From IMG/VR virus record IMGVR_UViG_3300017971_000264, positions 1 to 64,000 of that record: 64,000 nucleotides of DNA; one strand, 5' to 3'. The DNA is from a virus. The position numbers and the translations under genes were made by a program. Positions 23,905-32,350 of the stretch are shown here, one piece after another (position 1 is the first letter of the stretch; every line of letters begins with the position of its first letter). The notes beneath the pieces are model-generated. The model was not told the origin of the DNA and did not search any database. It worked only from the letters and a program-made list of their open reading frames with translations.

Positions 23905-26268
23905 ATGAAACATAGCGAAGCATCTCTTGGAGCAAGGCACGCACCCTCCAATTGGGAGTATGCGAACCAGACTGCTCGGGAGGGCGCCACTGGTCTGGTA
24001 GCAGCGGACGTAGGGAAGTTTGCACGGCAGCTTGATGATAACTCGACGTGGATGCTCACCAATCACTCGCCGGTCACCTGGACAGGTGTCGGCGGCGGAG
24101 CGCCTGCGGCACACGCCTCGACACACAAGGGAGACGGCAGCGATCCTGTTGACAATGCGACGACCTCGGTCAGCGGACTCATGTCCAGCTCGGACAAGAC
24201 GAAGCTCGACGGTGTAGAAGATGGAGCCGACGTGACGGATGCAACCAATGTGTCCGCCGCCGGCGCCGTCATGAAGTCGCTGTACGACCTGAACACCATT
24301 TTGGCAGCGGACGCGGACAACAATCCGCAGCCGCTCACGGTGAACCCGAGTACGTTTGTCGGACGGAAGGCCAGCGGGCCTATAGCGGCGATGTCTCCGG
24401 GAGAAGCCAGGACGATTCTCAACGTTGCCGACGGAGCGGATGTCACCGGCAGCAATGCTCCACAGGCGCACGCTTCGTCTCACCACGATGGAGGCTCGGA
24501 CGAGCTGGTAGTCGAGGCCCTGGCCACGGCGGGAGCGGTGGGGACGGTTCCAAGGGCGCAGTCCGATGGCTCCCTTGCCATGGAGGCCCTTGGAAGTCTG
24601 GTGCAGATGTTCCAAGGGAACGATACAGCAGGAGGCATGACGGTCGATGCCACTGAAAGGCATATCGACTGGAACAATGAAACCATCAAGGATACGGCGT
24701 TCACACACAGCACGTCCACGAATCCGGATGAAATCACCGTCAACACGGCTGGATGGTACAACGTTGAAGTAGAGGTCAACGTTGTCACGACGGCTGACAC
24801 AGGGGCGATGCGCTCCAATCCGATGGTGAAGCTGCAAGTTGACACTGGCAGTGGGTTTGCGGACCTGGCTTACGAGACCATCGAGTATGTTCGAGAGGAC
24901 GCATCGATCAATCTCGGCGCAGGGATTTCTATCAGCACGTTCCATGAGTTCAGTGCTGGTGACAAGATTCGTGTGGCTGTTTACTACGAGGACTCGTCAA
25001 CGACGGTTGCGTCCACAAGGGCCAACGGTTCACGCATCCGGATGTCATACATCGACCGTACAGGAGCGGCCTCCGGGACGGTGGACAACCTCAAGGACGT
25101 CGGCGATGTGAGCGCAGCAGCTCCAGGGCCTGGTGCAAAGCTGTTCTTCGACACCAATGATTCCACATGGAAGAATGAGCCGCTTCCTGTACTGGCCTAC
25201 GGAGAAGTCATATGTGAGGACTGGTCGCCTTCCTGGGCCGACCTTTATGCTCACGGACCTATCTTATTCGCCAACACGAGTTTGGCTGTCACGGGGCTGG
25301 TAGGTAACGCTACGGTGGCAACCATCAACGGTCTTACACCGACAGCGAACGATTCCTACGTGGTGACGAACTCAGGTACAATCACCCTTGGTTCGGTGGC
25401 GGTCACAGCAGGAGCCATTGTCGTGTTTAATGGCTCAATCTGGGTGCTGGTGGCGCCAGGTGTGGGCGGATACGTGATGAACAGAATCCGTGCGCAGCTT
25501 TCGACCACCACGGCTCTTATCAGCCCGTACACTGATGGGGTTGATGACGGAAAGGTGATGTGGTTCGACGGCACGAGCAACACTGGTATAGAGACCACGC
25601 TCGATGTAACGATCACTCTACCGGCGACTTCAGGGTTGCCGTCGCAAGACGGTATGATTCGTCGACTCTACCTTGGAAACCTTGGTGGTAGTGGTGGCCA
25701 CCTGCATATCGATATTGCAAGCAACGGCACGTTCATTGACGGCCTCAAGTCGCTCGACGTCATAAGGAATGGCGAAGCGATTATGCTGGCGGCAGCAAAC
25801 GGGTCGCTGTCACAGCCATGGGTAAGGATCTCAGGATTGGAGGACCATACTCAGGTGAGACGCGCTGCGACGTGGGCTTCGACGAACTTCACGACGGCGA
25901 CGGCGTTGCCGTTCGATACGGTGGATAAATCCGGAAACTCGGACATCGCCGAGTGGACGGTATCTCCGAACCCATCACGGATCGACATCAACTACACTGG
26001 GCATTACCACTTCTCGGGTATCGCCAATATCGACAGCACCGGCGGCATCACGTGGAACCTTGAATGCTACTTGAGGAAAAATGGCACCACGGAGATCCCA
26101 GGCACGAGAATTAGAACAGGGAACTACGGGTACGAGGACCAGGCCATTGCCTTGTCCGTATTCGGAATTGACCTCGAAGACGGCGACTACGTTGAATGGG
26201 TATTCCAACAGACGGATCTCACCGGAGATCTGTGGTCGGCGACCCTTTCGGTTATGTGTCGCCACTAG
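23905..26268 (+). CDS. Large fibre-like protein with C1q-like domains
   Basis: Encodes 787 residues. Residues about 65-150 hold the fibre motif His-Ala-Ser-Thr-His...Gly-Leu-Met-Ser-Ser-Ser-Asp-Lys-Thr-Lys-Leu-Asp-Gly, and a second His-Ala-Ser-Ser-His follows. Around 245-385 ('TIKDTAFTHSTSTNPDEITV', 'NTAGWYNVEVEVNV') and again at 680-787 are beta-sandwich domains of the C1q/TNF-like jelly-roll type, which form trimeric heads on phage fibres. AGGAG precedes the start. Likely binds a host surface or decorates the capsid. Confidence 0.7.
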   Translation: MKHSEASLGARHAPSNWEYANQTAREGATGLVAADVGKFARQLDDNSTWMLTNHSPVTWTGVGGGAPAAHASTHKGDGSDPVDNATTSVSGLMSSSDKTKLDGVEDGADVTDATNVSAAGAVMKSLYDLNTILAADADNNPQPLTVNPSTFVGRKASGPIAAMSPGEARTILNVADGADVTGSNAPQAHASSHHDGGSDELVVEALATAGAVGTVPRAQSDGSLAMEALGSLVQMFQGNDTAGGMTVDATERHIDWNNETIKDTAFTHSTSTNPDEITVNTAGWYNVEVEVNVVTTADTGAMRSNPMVKLQVDTGSGFADLAYETIEYVREDASINLGAGISISTFHEFSAGDKIRVAVYYEDSSTTVASTRANGSRIRMSYIDRTGAASGTVDNLKDVGDVSAAAPGPGAKLFFDTNDSTWKNEPLPVLAYGEVICEDWSPSWADLYAHGPILFANTSLAVTGLVGNATVATINGLTPTANDSYVVTNSGTITLGSVAVTAGAIVVFNGSIWVLVAPGVGGYVMNRIRAQLSTTTALISPYTDGVDDGKVMWFDGTSNTGIETTLDVTITLPATSGLPSQDGMIRRLYLGNLGGSGGHLHIDIASNGTFIDGLKSLDVIRNGEAIMLAAANGSLSQPWVRISGLEDHTQVRRAATWASTNFTTATALPFDTVDKSGNSDIAEWTVSPNPSRIDINYTGHYHFSGIANIDSTGGITWNLECYLRKNGTTEIPGTRIRTGNYGYEDQAIALSVFGIDLEDGDYVEWVFQQTDLTGDLWSATLSVMCRH

Positions 26269-26278
26269 GGAGGACGAA

Positions 26279-26749
26279 ATGTCCGCAGAATACGTTTATC
26301 CAGATCTGGCGAAGGTGCCGTGCCTGAACTACATCCGGGCGTACATAGCGAAGTCGGAGATGACGGACAAGAATATGACCGACATCTCCTACCATGTCGA
26401 TGAGCATTGGTTGAAGGTGTGGTTCGGAGCCTCGTTATCGGCGGCGGACAAGGACCTGTTGGACGGTATCGTTGCTGACAGCCTTGGGATGAGGGTCATC
26501 AAGAAGACACGCGAAGCCATCATGGCTGAGATTCTCACCTTGGCGAGTGTGGACCCGGCCCAGGTTGGCAGGCTCCTCGACGCGCTGGACAACTACACGT
26601 CGATGGCAGTTGCCCTAGACAATTTGAATTATTCTCTCGCTCGGATGCGTGTGCAGAAGGTCTATGCCGATGGTGCGATCACCGAAGCGGACATGAACCT
26701 TGTGTTGTCGTGCATTCCGACGTCCGATTATGAGGAGGTTCCAGAATGA
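26279..26749 (+). CDS. Hypothetical 156-residue helical protein
   Basis: Encodes 156 residues; not recognised. Predominantly helical with no membrane segment, a central 'MAEILTLASVDPAQVGRLLD' helix pair and an acidic C-terminus. GGAGG lies six bases before ATG 26279; the frame is open from 26081 inside the fibre gene but without a good site. Followed by ATGA overlap to the papain-fold gene, so the two are probably made together. Confidence 0.6.
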   Translation: MSAEYVYPDLAKVPCLNYIRAYIAKSEMTDKNMTDISYHVDEHWLKVWFGASLSAADKDLLDGIVADSLGMRVIKKTREAIMAEILTLASVDPAQVGRLLDALDNYTSMAVALDNLNYSLARMRVQKVYADGAITEADMNLVLSCIPTSDYEEVPE

Positions 26750-27294
26750 GCAACAGACCACTTGTGTGCTTGACGGCCTCGGACACCTGGTACGGCAAGG
26801 CCATCAGGGGAGTTACTGGTAGCAACGTCAACCATGCGCTGATCGTTTACTACAGCGAGGCGCACGGAGGTTGGCAAGCTCTCCAGACGGACCAGCGTGG
26901 GCTGGTGGAGGTTCCGGCAGAAACCGTGAAGCATTCGTACATCGAGTGCTACGAGTTCCCGGATCTGGACCTCATGACAGCTCTTCCGAAGTGCAGAGAT
27001 TTGGTCGGCGATTCCTACGACTGGGCAGGGATTGCAGGCTTCCTACTGAAGATCGCCTCATGGCGGCTCTTCGGTCGACGAATCGTAAATCCTCTCCACG
27101 AGAAGGGCGAGCTGTTTTGCAGTGAGTTCGCTGCGAGGTACTTGCAGCTCGTGGACGGAATGTACGATTGGATGCTGAAGGTGAAGCCCTCGGGCATGGC
27201 ACCTGGTGGCAAAAGCGAAGAACTCGGAGTCCCCTCGTTGCAGGAGCTTCTCCAAGTTCATGCTGGAGTCACCCGAAAGGACTGTCCTTTCTAA
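26746..27294 (+). CDS. Permuted NlpC/P60-like papain-fold protein
   Basis: Encodes 182 residues. His30 in 'GSNVNHALIVYY' and Cys125 in 'GELFCSEFAARYLQL' have the order and context of circularly permuted NlpC/P60 (YiiX-type) enzymes, where a His-bearing strand precedes the Cys-Ser-Glu helix. Such enzymes cut peptide, amide or ester bonds; in a phage it could trim cell wall peptides, act in lysis, or modify a lipid or protein. No signal peptide. A membrane coiled-coil gene follows at once, which favours a wall or membrane role. Confidence 0.65.
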   Translation: MSNRPLVCLTASDTWYGKAIRGVTGSNVNHALIVYYSEAHGGWQALQTDQRGLVEVPAETVKHSYIECYEFPDLDLMTALPKCRDLVGDSYDWAGIAGFLLKIASWRLFGRRIVNPLHEKGELFCSEFAARYLQLVDGMYDWMLKVKPSGMAPGGKSEELGVPSLQELLQVHAGVTRKDCPF

Positions 27295-27296
27295 GG

Positions 27297-27983
27297 ATGG
27301 GGAGCAGTGATGAAGAGAAAAGAGAGTCTGGGGTTGATGACCTGCTCAAGGAGTACATCAAAGAGATCAGGCACGAGAGGTCGAAGAGAGGAAGTCCGGG
27401 AATGGCACAGGGATCACATAGCGCACCACCACCGACGGAGGGGCAAGGGTGGGGGTGGGTAAGAGATGAACTGAAAGAAAAAGCGTCGAAGGATTACGTA
27501 GAAGGGCAGATAAAAGCTTTGGAAGCACTAATTCAGGCCGTCAATAAAGAAGGAGAGGAGACAAAGAAGATCGCCCTCTCTGGAAGGAATAAAGCGATGG
27601 AGCCACATCAGTGTGCCAGAAACAAGACCGTGGACAACCTGGTCTTTGATTCGGAAAAAAGGAACACGCGAGTGAGAGGCATCATAGTCACAGTGATCAG
27701 CGCGATTGTCATCACGGCAGGAACGCTGACCGGATGGCTGTACTCTCACAAGGTCCTCCGGGACGATGTGGACGACTTGAAGACAGATGTCGCAGGGCTT
27801 CAGGGTGGCATGACCAAGGTGGTCAAGTCCCAGGAAGCCATGCAAGAAGCTTTGGAGCAGGACGCCGCTGCTGAGAAACTACAGCAGAAGCAACAGATGG
27901 AAGATTTCAGAGACGCACTGAAAGAGGTGCTGCTGGAGGTGAAGGAAGAGGACTCCAGCAACAGGCGACGACGAAGCAGATGA
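27297..27983 (+). CDS. Single-pass membrane protein with coiled coils
   Basis: Encodes 228 residues. A charged N-terminal part with helices (1-35, 55-100), then one strong membrane segment at about 126-149 ('GIIVTVISAIVITAGTLTGW'), then a coiled coil (150-215) and a basic tail. The architecture resembles XhlA-like or spanin-like accessory proteins but no family match is evident. Its place right after the papain-fold enzyme suggests a lysis or entry pair. The only upstream site is AGG close to ATG 27297, so the start is less certain. Confidence 0.55.
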   Translation: MGSSDEEKRESGVDDLLKEYIKEIRHERSKRGSPGMAQGSHSAPPPTEGQGWGWVRDELKEKASKDYVEGQIKALEALIQAVNKEGEETKKIALSGRNKAMEPHQCARNKTVDNLVFDSEKRNTRVRGIIVTVISAIVITAGTLTGWLYSHKVLRDDVDDLKTDVAGLQGGMTKVVKSQEAMQEALEQDAAAEKLQQKQQMEDFRDALKEVLLEVKEEDSSNRRRRSR

Positions 27984-28555
27984 GCCGCGAAGTAGAAATA
28001 GGCGCTGATGTCATCGACCAGTTCCCGGTTTGGTCAGGGAACGGCTACGACAAGAAGAGCGGCGAGACGGTGTTCGATGTCACCATCTGGAAGGATGGTG
28101 AGCGCAAGAATCTGTTCCCGTATCTGATAGAAGAGATAGATGCATCAGGGGAGTACCGCTGGCAGTTCCGTCCGGATGACGTGGGTTTCTGGGTCTTCGA
28201 GGTGAAGATCCCCTACAACCAGGATGTGTGGGCCGGCGAGTACCGCGTCACAGCAGCGCGACTCAAGGTGAGAGCGTCGATGTCAGATGACAACACGACG
28301 ACTCGAATCCTCTTGTGGGTGGAGGTCAACGGAAAGCGCAGAACAGACTGGACGAAGGTCGAGGCGATCATCCGAGACGAAGACGGCACGCAAGTTGTTG
28401 ACCTCGGAGAGAACGTGACGCCCAATGCGGAGGGGGTCTACGAGTTCGAGACGCCCTCGACGAACCTTGACTTTCACCGTGCGTACACGGTGGACGTGAA
28501 GGCAACGAGAGGCACCACGGAGTGGGATGCCAATGTCGGCTTTGCGAGGATTTGA
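27980..28555 (+). CDS. Hypothetical beta-rich protein (191 aa)
   Basis: Encodes 191 residues, largely beta strands. Residues 20-90 and 95-190 look like two immunoglobulin-like or carbohydrate-binding-like sandwiches ('VFDVTIWKDGERKNLFPYLI', 'YEFETPSTNLDFHRAYTVDV'). Such folds decorate virion proteins. Overlaps both neighbours by ATGA-type junctions. No family recognised. Confidence 0.6.
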   Translation: MSREVEIGADVIDQFPVWSGNGYDKKSGETVFDVTIWKDGERKNLFPYLIEEIDASGEYRWQFRPDDVGFWVFEVKIPYNQDVWAGEYRVTAARLKVRASMSDDNTTTRILLWVEVNGKRRTDWTKVEAIIRDEDGTQVVDLGENVTPNAEGVYEFETPSTNLDFHRAYTVDVKATRGTTEWDANVGFARI

Positions 28556-28827
28556 TGGCAATCATTTCGACAGAGTTCTGGCTCATCGGGGCGAAGTTCT
28601 CCGGTCAGCGAGATCCGAGGTATCGACCCCACATCGAGACCGCGGTGGATCTCAAGCCAGAGCCAACGTCGAGTACGGACTTGAAGCCGACCCCACACTC
28701 AGGAGTGGATGAGGCAACAACGACAGCAGAAATGAAGCCTATCCCGACGGCGGCAACCAACTTGAAACCTGACCCGAGCATTGCCCGGAGTCTCAGGCCC
28801 ACCCCGCTTGGGGCAGATGAGGAGTAG
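28555..28827 (+). CDS. Repeat protein with LKPxP motifs
   Basis: Encodes 90 residues. After residue 35 it consists of about five imperfect 10-13 residue units with the core Leu/Met/Leu-Lys-Pro-x-Pro ('DLKPEPTSS', 'DLKPTPHSG', 'EMKPIPTAA', 'NLKPDPSIA', 'SLRPTPLGA'), an extended Pro-rich rod. ATG overlaps the previous stop. Could be a linker or spacer on the virion. Confidence 0.6.
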   Translation: MAIISTEFWLIGAKFSGQRDPRYRPHIETAVDLKPEPTSSTDLKPTPHSGVDEATTTAEMKPIPTAATNLKPDPSIARSLRPTPLGADEE

Positions 28828-28829
28828 AG

Positions 28830-29849
28830 ATGGCAACGATTAAAATTCGGTGGGCGGTGATAGAGCTGACCAACGTCATGTCTTTGTTCGATGTACAGCG
28901 AGTGTACCGTTCAACAGACGGAGTGGACGGAACCTACGTCGAAATCACCACGCCGGCGACGCGAGTTCCGCTCGTTGCAGGAGTCACAAACTACTTGTAC
29001 GACGACACTACGGGAGACCCGGCGTACTACTACAAGATTGACTACTACAACTCAGTGACGACCAATGCGTCAGACAAGTCGGACCCTATCCGCGGCGGGT
29101 TGTCCGGGTACATAGATGTGCAGGACATCCGAGACGAGGGCTTCACGGAGACGGCTATAGCAGACCAGGATGTGATTCGCGGTATCGAGATGGCTACGGC
29201 GATGATCGATAGGGCAACCATGCAGTGGTTTGAACCGAGAACCAGGACGTTTAAGCTTGACCAGAAGCGGCAGTACGATGAGCTACACCTGGACATCCCG
29301 ATCATCGCCATCACGAAGCTGGAGGTGAACGGTACCGAGGAGGACCTCACGAGCTTCGCTGTTTACAATAGGCACCTCACTCAGGGGCTGCTGAGTCCGG
29401 ACGACCGTGCGCATCCGCACCTCAAGGTGAAGGAGCTGGACCCGACGGAGAGGTTGTACCCACTGTTTGGGCGTCCCTTCCTTCGTGGCCAGCAGATCAC
29501 TACGGTGGAGGGTGTGTTCGGGTACACAGAGCTTGGCCCGAATGATCCCATCGGCGAGACGGAAGAGGGGAGCCAGATTCCTCTGGCCTACGGAAGTACG
29601 CCGAAGCTCATCCAGCACGCTGCCAAGTTGCTGACCATCCGGTACATGTGGCCCATCGGAAGCGGCAAGGGCGATGACTTCGCCAACCGCGGTCGAATCA
29701 AGAAAGAGCAGACCGAGGACCAGATGTACGAGATGCAAGCCGTGTCCGGCTCCTCGATGGCCCCAGGTGCAAGCGGAGCCACCGGAGATCCGGAGGTTGA
29801 TGCCATCCTGTCGTCATTCATGGGTCCGGCACGTTTCGGAGGCGTGTAA
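28830..29849 (+). CDS. Head-tail connector (adaptor) with N-terminal Fn3-like domain
   Basis: Encodes 339 residues. Residues 1-85 look like a fibronectin-type or Ig-like sandwich ('RVYRSTDGVDGTYVEITTPA', 'YYYKIDYYN'). Residues about 90-300 have the helical connector pattern: 'RGIEMATAMIDRATMQWFEP', a strand pair, then 'IQHAAKLLTIRYMWPIGSGK'. These match adaptor proteins that dock under the portal. Followed by head-closure and tail-completion candidates in canonical order. The extra N-terminal domain is not usual for this family. Confidence 0.65.
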   Translation: MATIKIRWAVIELTNVMSLFDVQRVYRSTDGVDGTYVEITTPATRVPLVAGVTNYLYDDTTGDPAYYYKIDYYNSVTTNASDKSDPIRGGLSGYIDVQDIRDEGFTETAIADQDVIRGIEMATAMIDRATMQWFEPRTRTFKLDQKRQYDELHLDIPIIAITKLEVNGTEEDLTSFAVYNRHLTQGLLSPDDRAHPHLKVKELDPTERLYPLFGRPFLRGQQITTVEGVFGYTELGPNDPIGETEEGSQIPLAYGSTPKLIQHAAKLLTIRYMWPIGSGKGDDFANRGRIKKEQTEDQMYEMQAVSGSSMAPGASGATGDPEVDAILSSFMGPARFGGV

Positions 29850-30352
29850 TGAGAGGCCGATTGATACAAAAGTTCACCCTGGTACTGAGGAAGCTCGACA
29901 CCAGGGCGACCGCCGATGTTGCCGATGGCGGGTATGACCCTCAGTTCCGGAGCCTTAAACCTGTCCCAAACGGGACACAGACAGGCGCCAGCACGAGAAG
30001 AGAGCAAGACGCAATCAACATACCCTGTCAGATCAAACGGCAGTTCTGGGGCCTTCTGGAGCTTCTCCAGAGTGGCAAGGCGAAAGACTCCAACATCGTG
30101 TTCATTCTCCACATGAGCGATTTGGAGAGCCTCGGTCTCAGAGACGGTACGACAGGCAACGTCAACATCAGTTCAGGAACGAGGATCGACAAGGTTCTCA
30201 ACGAGGACGGCGAAGTGGAATGGAGCTTCGAGGGTCCGCAGCAACTGTTCGTGACGGCGTGTACTCCGGCGGGACACGGCCTGAACTTCGCAGGTGTGTC
30301 GAAATTCAACCTGTGCAGGCTGATTTGCAGGCCGAGGAGGATGGGGCAATAG
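29849..30352 (+). CDS. Putative head-closure or neck protein
   Basis: Encodes 167 residues, beta-rich with Lys/Arg-rich ends. No strong signature, but its place between adaptor and tail-completion genes is that of stopper or head-closure proteins (SPP1 gp16-type). Starts on the last base of the preceding stop. Confidence 0.5.
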   Translation: MRGRLIQKFTLVLRKLDTRATADVADGGYDPQFRSLKPVPNGTQTGASTRREQDAINIPCQIKRQFWGLLELLQSGKAKDSNIVFILHMSDLESLGLRDGTTGNVNISSGTRIDKVLNEDGEVEWSFEGPQQLFVTACTPAGHGLNFAGVSKFNLCRLICRPRRMGQ

Positions 30353-30967
30353 ATGATCCGGATGGGAGTACAGGCCACGGGAGCGCAAGCATTCGTGGCC
30401 ACGATGCGCGGCACGAAACCTCAGTTGCAGCTCGCCATGTCCAGAGCGTTGCGGCAAGAGGGGCAGGAACTGGTCCGGATCATCAAGACCGGACTGCGAG
30501 CGCAGGCTCCAGGCGGAGACAGCATCAAGCCAATCAGCCCGATCACCATCGCGCTTCGAGGGGCAAGGGGCAAGGGGTCGAAGCCTTCGTCCAAGGCCCT
30601 CATGGACAGCGGCGAGATGTGGAGGTCTGTGAAGCTCCACGTTCTTCACGGTGGGATGTCAGTTTTTGTAGGTGTCCACAGGAACACGATGACCAAGGGC
30701 GGGAAGTCCATGGCCAGCATCGCGGAGATGCAGGAGTTCGGTACCAAGAGCTACAAGATTCCGGTGACGGCGAAGCTCAGGCGCTGGTGGATGGCCATGT
30801 ACATCGCCGGCGTGTTCAGTGCGCCGTTGAAGGATTCGACCTCGGTGCTAAATCACAAAGGAATCTCTCCACGACCATGGCTGGTGCCGGCGTACAAGGT
30901 CTGGTCAAGGGAGGCTCAAGACTCGTTCGCAAGGAGAGTTGCTCAACAGTTTCCATTATTTCGGTGA
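30353..30967 (+). CDS. Tail completion protein (virion morphogenesis family-like)
   Basis: Encodes 204 residues. N-terminal helix 'AMSRALRQEGQELVRIIKTG', a 'SSKALMDSGEMWRSVKLHVL' segment, a strand with 'VFVGVHR', and the 'EMQEFGT' turn are the marks of the virion-morphogenesis/HK97 gp10-like group of tail-completion proteins. 'RPWLVPAY' near the C-terminus corresponds to the conserved R-P-F/W motif. It probably joins head and tail. Confidence 0.7.
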   Translation: MIRMGVQATGAQAFVATMRGTKPQLQLAMSRALRQEGQELVRIIKTGLRAQAPGGDSIKPISPITIALRGARGKGSKPSSKALMDSGEMWRSVKLHVLHGGMSVFVGVHRNTMTKGGKSMASIAEMQEFGTKSYKIPVTAKLRRWWMAMYIAGVFSAPLKDSTSVLNHKGISPRPWLVPAYKVWSREAQDSFARRVAQQFPLFR

Positions 30968-30984
30968 TGGTGATAGGATAAAGC

Positions 30985-31938
30985 ATGGCTGTACCAACGA
31001 TTACGTCAGTTTTCCCGGACACGGGGTCCACGATGGGCAAGAACATCGTGCTGATTCAAGGCACGAACTTCAAAGTGCCGGTGCATCCTGTGGACCCCGA
31101 AGAGCAAGGCCCAGCGCAGAAAACAGTGAAGGTTACGTTCGACGATGTAGAGTGCGAATTGGCCGACGCTTTCACCGATACGCTCATCAGAGCGAGAGTC
31201 CCCATTTACGCCGGATCGTTCGATGTGACATACCCACTGTCCCAGGATGTGCGAGTGGCCAACCTGGACGACAGCGGCGTGGAGATTCCAGGAGAGAATG
31301 CAACGCTGGCCGACGGCTACTCAAGGACCCAACCGGACCTCGTCGGGCAGGAGTACCTCCAGCGCGTGATACGAGAGTTCGTCCTGTTGTTCCAGCGGCA
31401 TGTTTTGAAAGGCACGTTCCTTACAGTGGAAAGGGACTACGCCGAAGATCCGGACTCCCAGGAGACGCTGACGGCGAACCTTCCCTCCATCCACATCCTT
31501 GGACCAACGACCAGGAGAAACGGCCTCTACGAATGCACCAAGGAGCCGTACGAGGAAGACCCGGTCGATCCCAACGCCTACTTCAGGAACCAGCGACCCG
31601 TGACAAGGGATCTGGAGTTCAGGATTCGTGGATGGGTGGACAACACGAACCACCTGTTTTCACTGGGCCAGGCGGTCGAGGAGATGTTCAATATCGTCAA
31701 GTGGGTTGAGGTGGACATTGACAAGGATGACCCTTCGAAGGGGTCGAAGCAATATGAATTGGACATACTTCCGGATGAGCCTGTAGACTACGACGTAGAT
31801 GCGGCTCTTGACGACTTACGAAGTTTCCAGGCGCGTTGTGTAATCAGAGGCGTGCATATTGCACCGGAAGCTGGTACCATAATCGAGAAGGGTTACATCA
31901 TTTACGCCAACGACGGCGAACCGTCCGTCGAAGTATAG
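30985..31938 (+). CDS. Tail terminator candidate with IPT/TIG-like domain
   Basis: Encodes 317 residues. Residues 3-85 resemble an IPT/TIG Ig-like domain ('PTITSVFPDTGSTMGKNIVL', 'IQGTNF'). The following 200 residues mix helix ('LVGQEYLQRVIREFVLLFQR') and strand and include 'RDLEFRIRGWVDNTNHLFSL'. Located just before sheath and tube, where the tail terminator usually lies. Terminator function is by position; the TIG domain is by pattern. Confidence 0.5.
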   Translation: MAVPTITSVFPDTGSTMGKNIVLIQGTNFKVPVHPVDPEEQGPAQKTVKVTFDDVECELADAFTDTLIRARVPIYAGSFDVTYPLSQDVRVANLDDSGVEIPGENATLADGYSRTQPDLVGQEYLQRVIREFVLLFQRHVLKGTFLTVERDYAEDPDSQETLTANLPSIHILGPTTRRNGLYECTKEPYEEDPVDPNAYFRNQRPVTRDLEFRIRGWVDNTNHLFSLGQAVEEMFNIVKWVEVDIDKDDPSKGSKQYELDILPDEPVDYDVDAALDDLRSFQARCVIRGVHIAPEAGTIIEKGYIIYANDGEPSVEV

Positions 31939-31951
31939 GGAGGAAAGCCCC

Positions 31952-32326
31952 ATGGCGACAAAAGTTTATCAAATCACCAATTTGAAAAAGAAATCTCGTA
32001 CGTTTGTGATCCCCCACCGCCCTTGTTGCATCAAGGCCGGAAGGTGTGGATGTATCAACGGACAACCGCGTTCTCTGCATCTCTCTGCCGAAGAGGTGCG
32101 TGACGATATTCCGGAGGAATACTTGTTCGCTCCGGACATTGTACAGGCCAAGAACGGGAACCCACCGACCATCAAAGTTACCAGTCGCGAGGTCAAGAAG
32201 GTCGAGGAAGCAAAGGCACCTGCGCCGGCGGACAAGGACGCGAAGCCGTCCAAACCAGGAGCGCAGACCTCGGGTAAGCCCACGGGCAAGAACGACGACA
32301 AGAAGAAGAGCAAGAAGAAAGATTAA
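31952..32326 (+). CDS. Small Cys-containing, Lys-rich-tail protein
   Basis: Encodes 124 residues. The N-terminal 45 have clustered Cys ('CCIKAGRCGC') that may bind metal. A compact middle is followed by a 45-residue Ala/Pro/Lys tail ending in a Lys run, as in disordered phage proteins. GGAGG precedes the ATG. Just before the sheath gene; role unknown. Confidence 0.6.
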   Translation: MATKVYQITNLKKKSRTFVIPHRPCCIKAGRCGCINGQPRSLHLSAEEVRDDIPEEYLFAPDIVQAKNGNPPTIKVTSREVKKVEEAKAPAPADKDAKPSKPGAQTSGKPTGKNDDKKKSKKKD

Positions 32327-32350
32327 CCATCAACCCCCAAGGAGGGAGCT

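Noticed and set aside
23755-24945. 396-codon minus-strand ORF over the fibre gene
   Set aside because: Overlaps a convincing fibre protein with C1q-like domains; Arg/His-rich shadow sequence.
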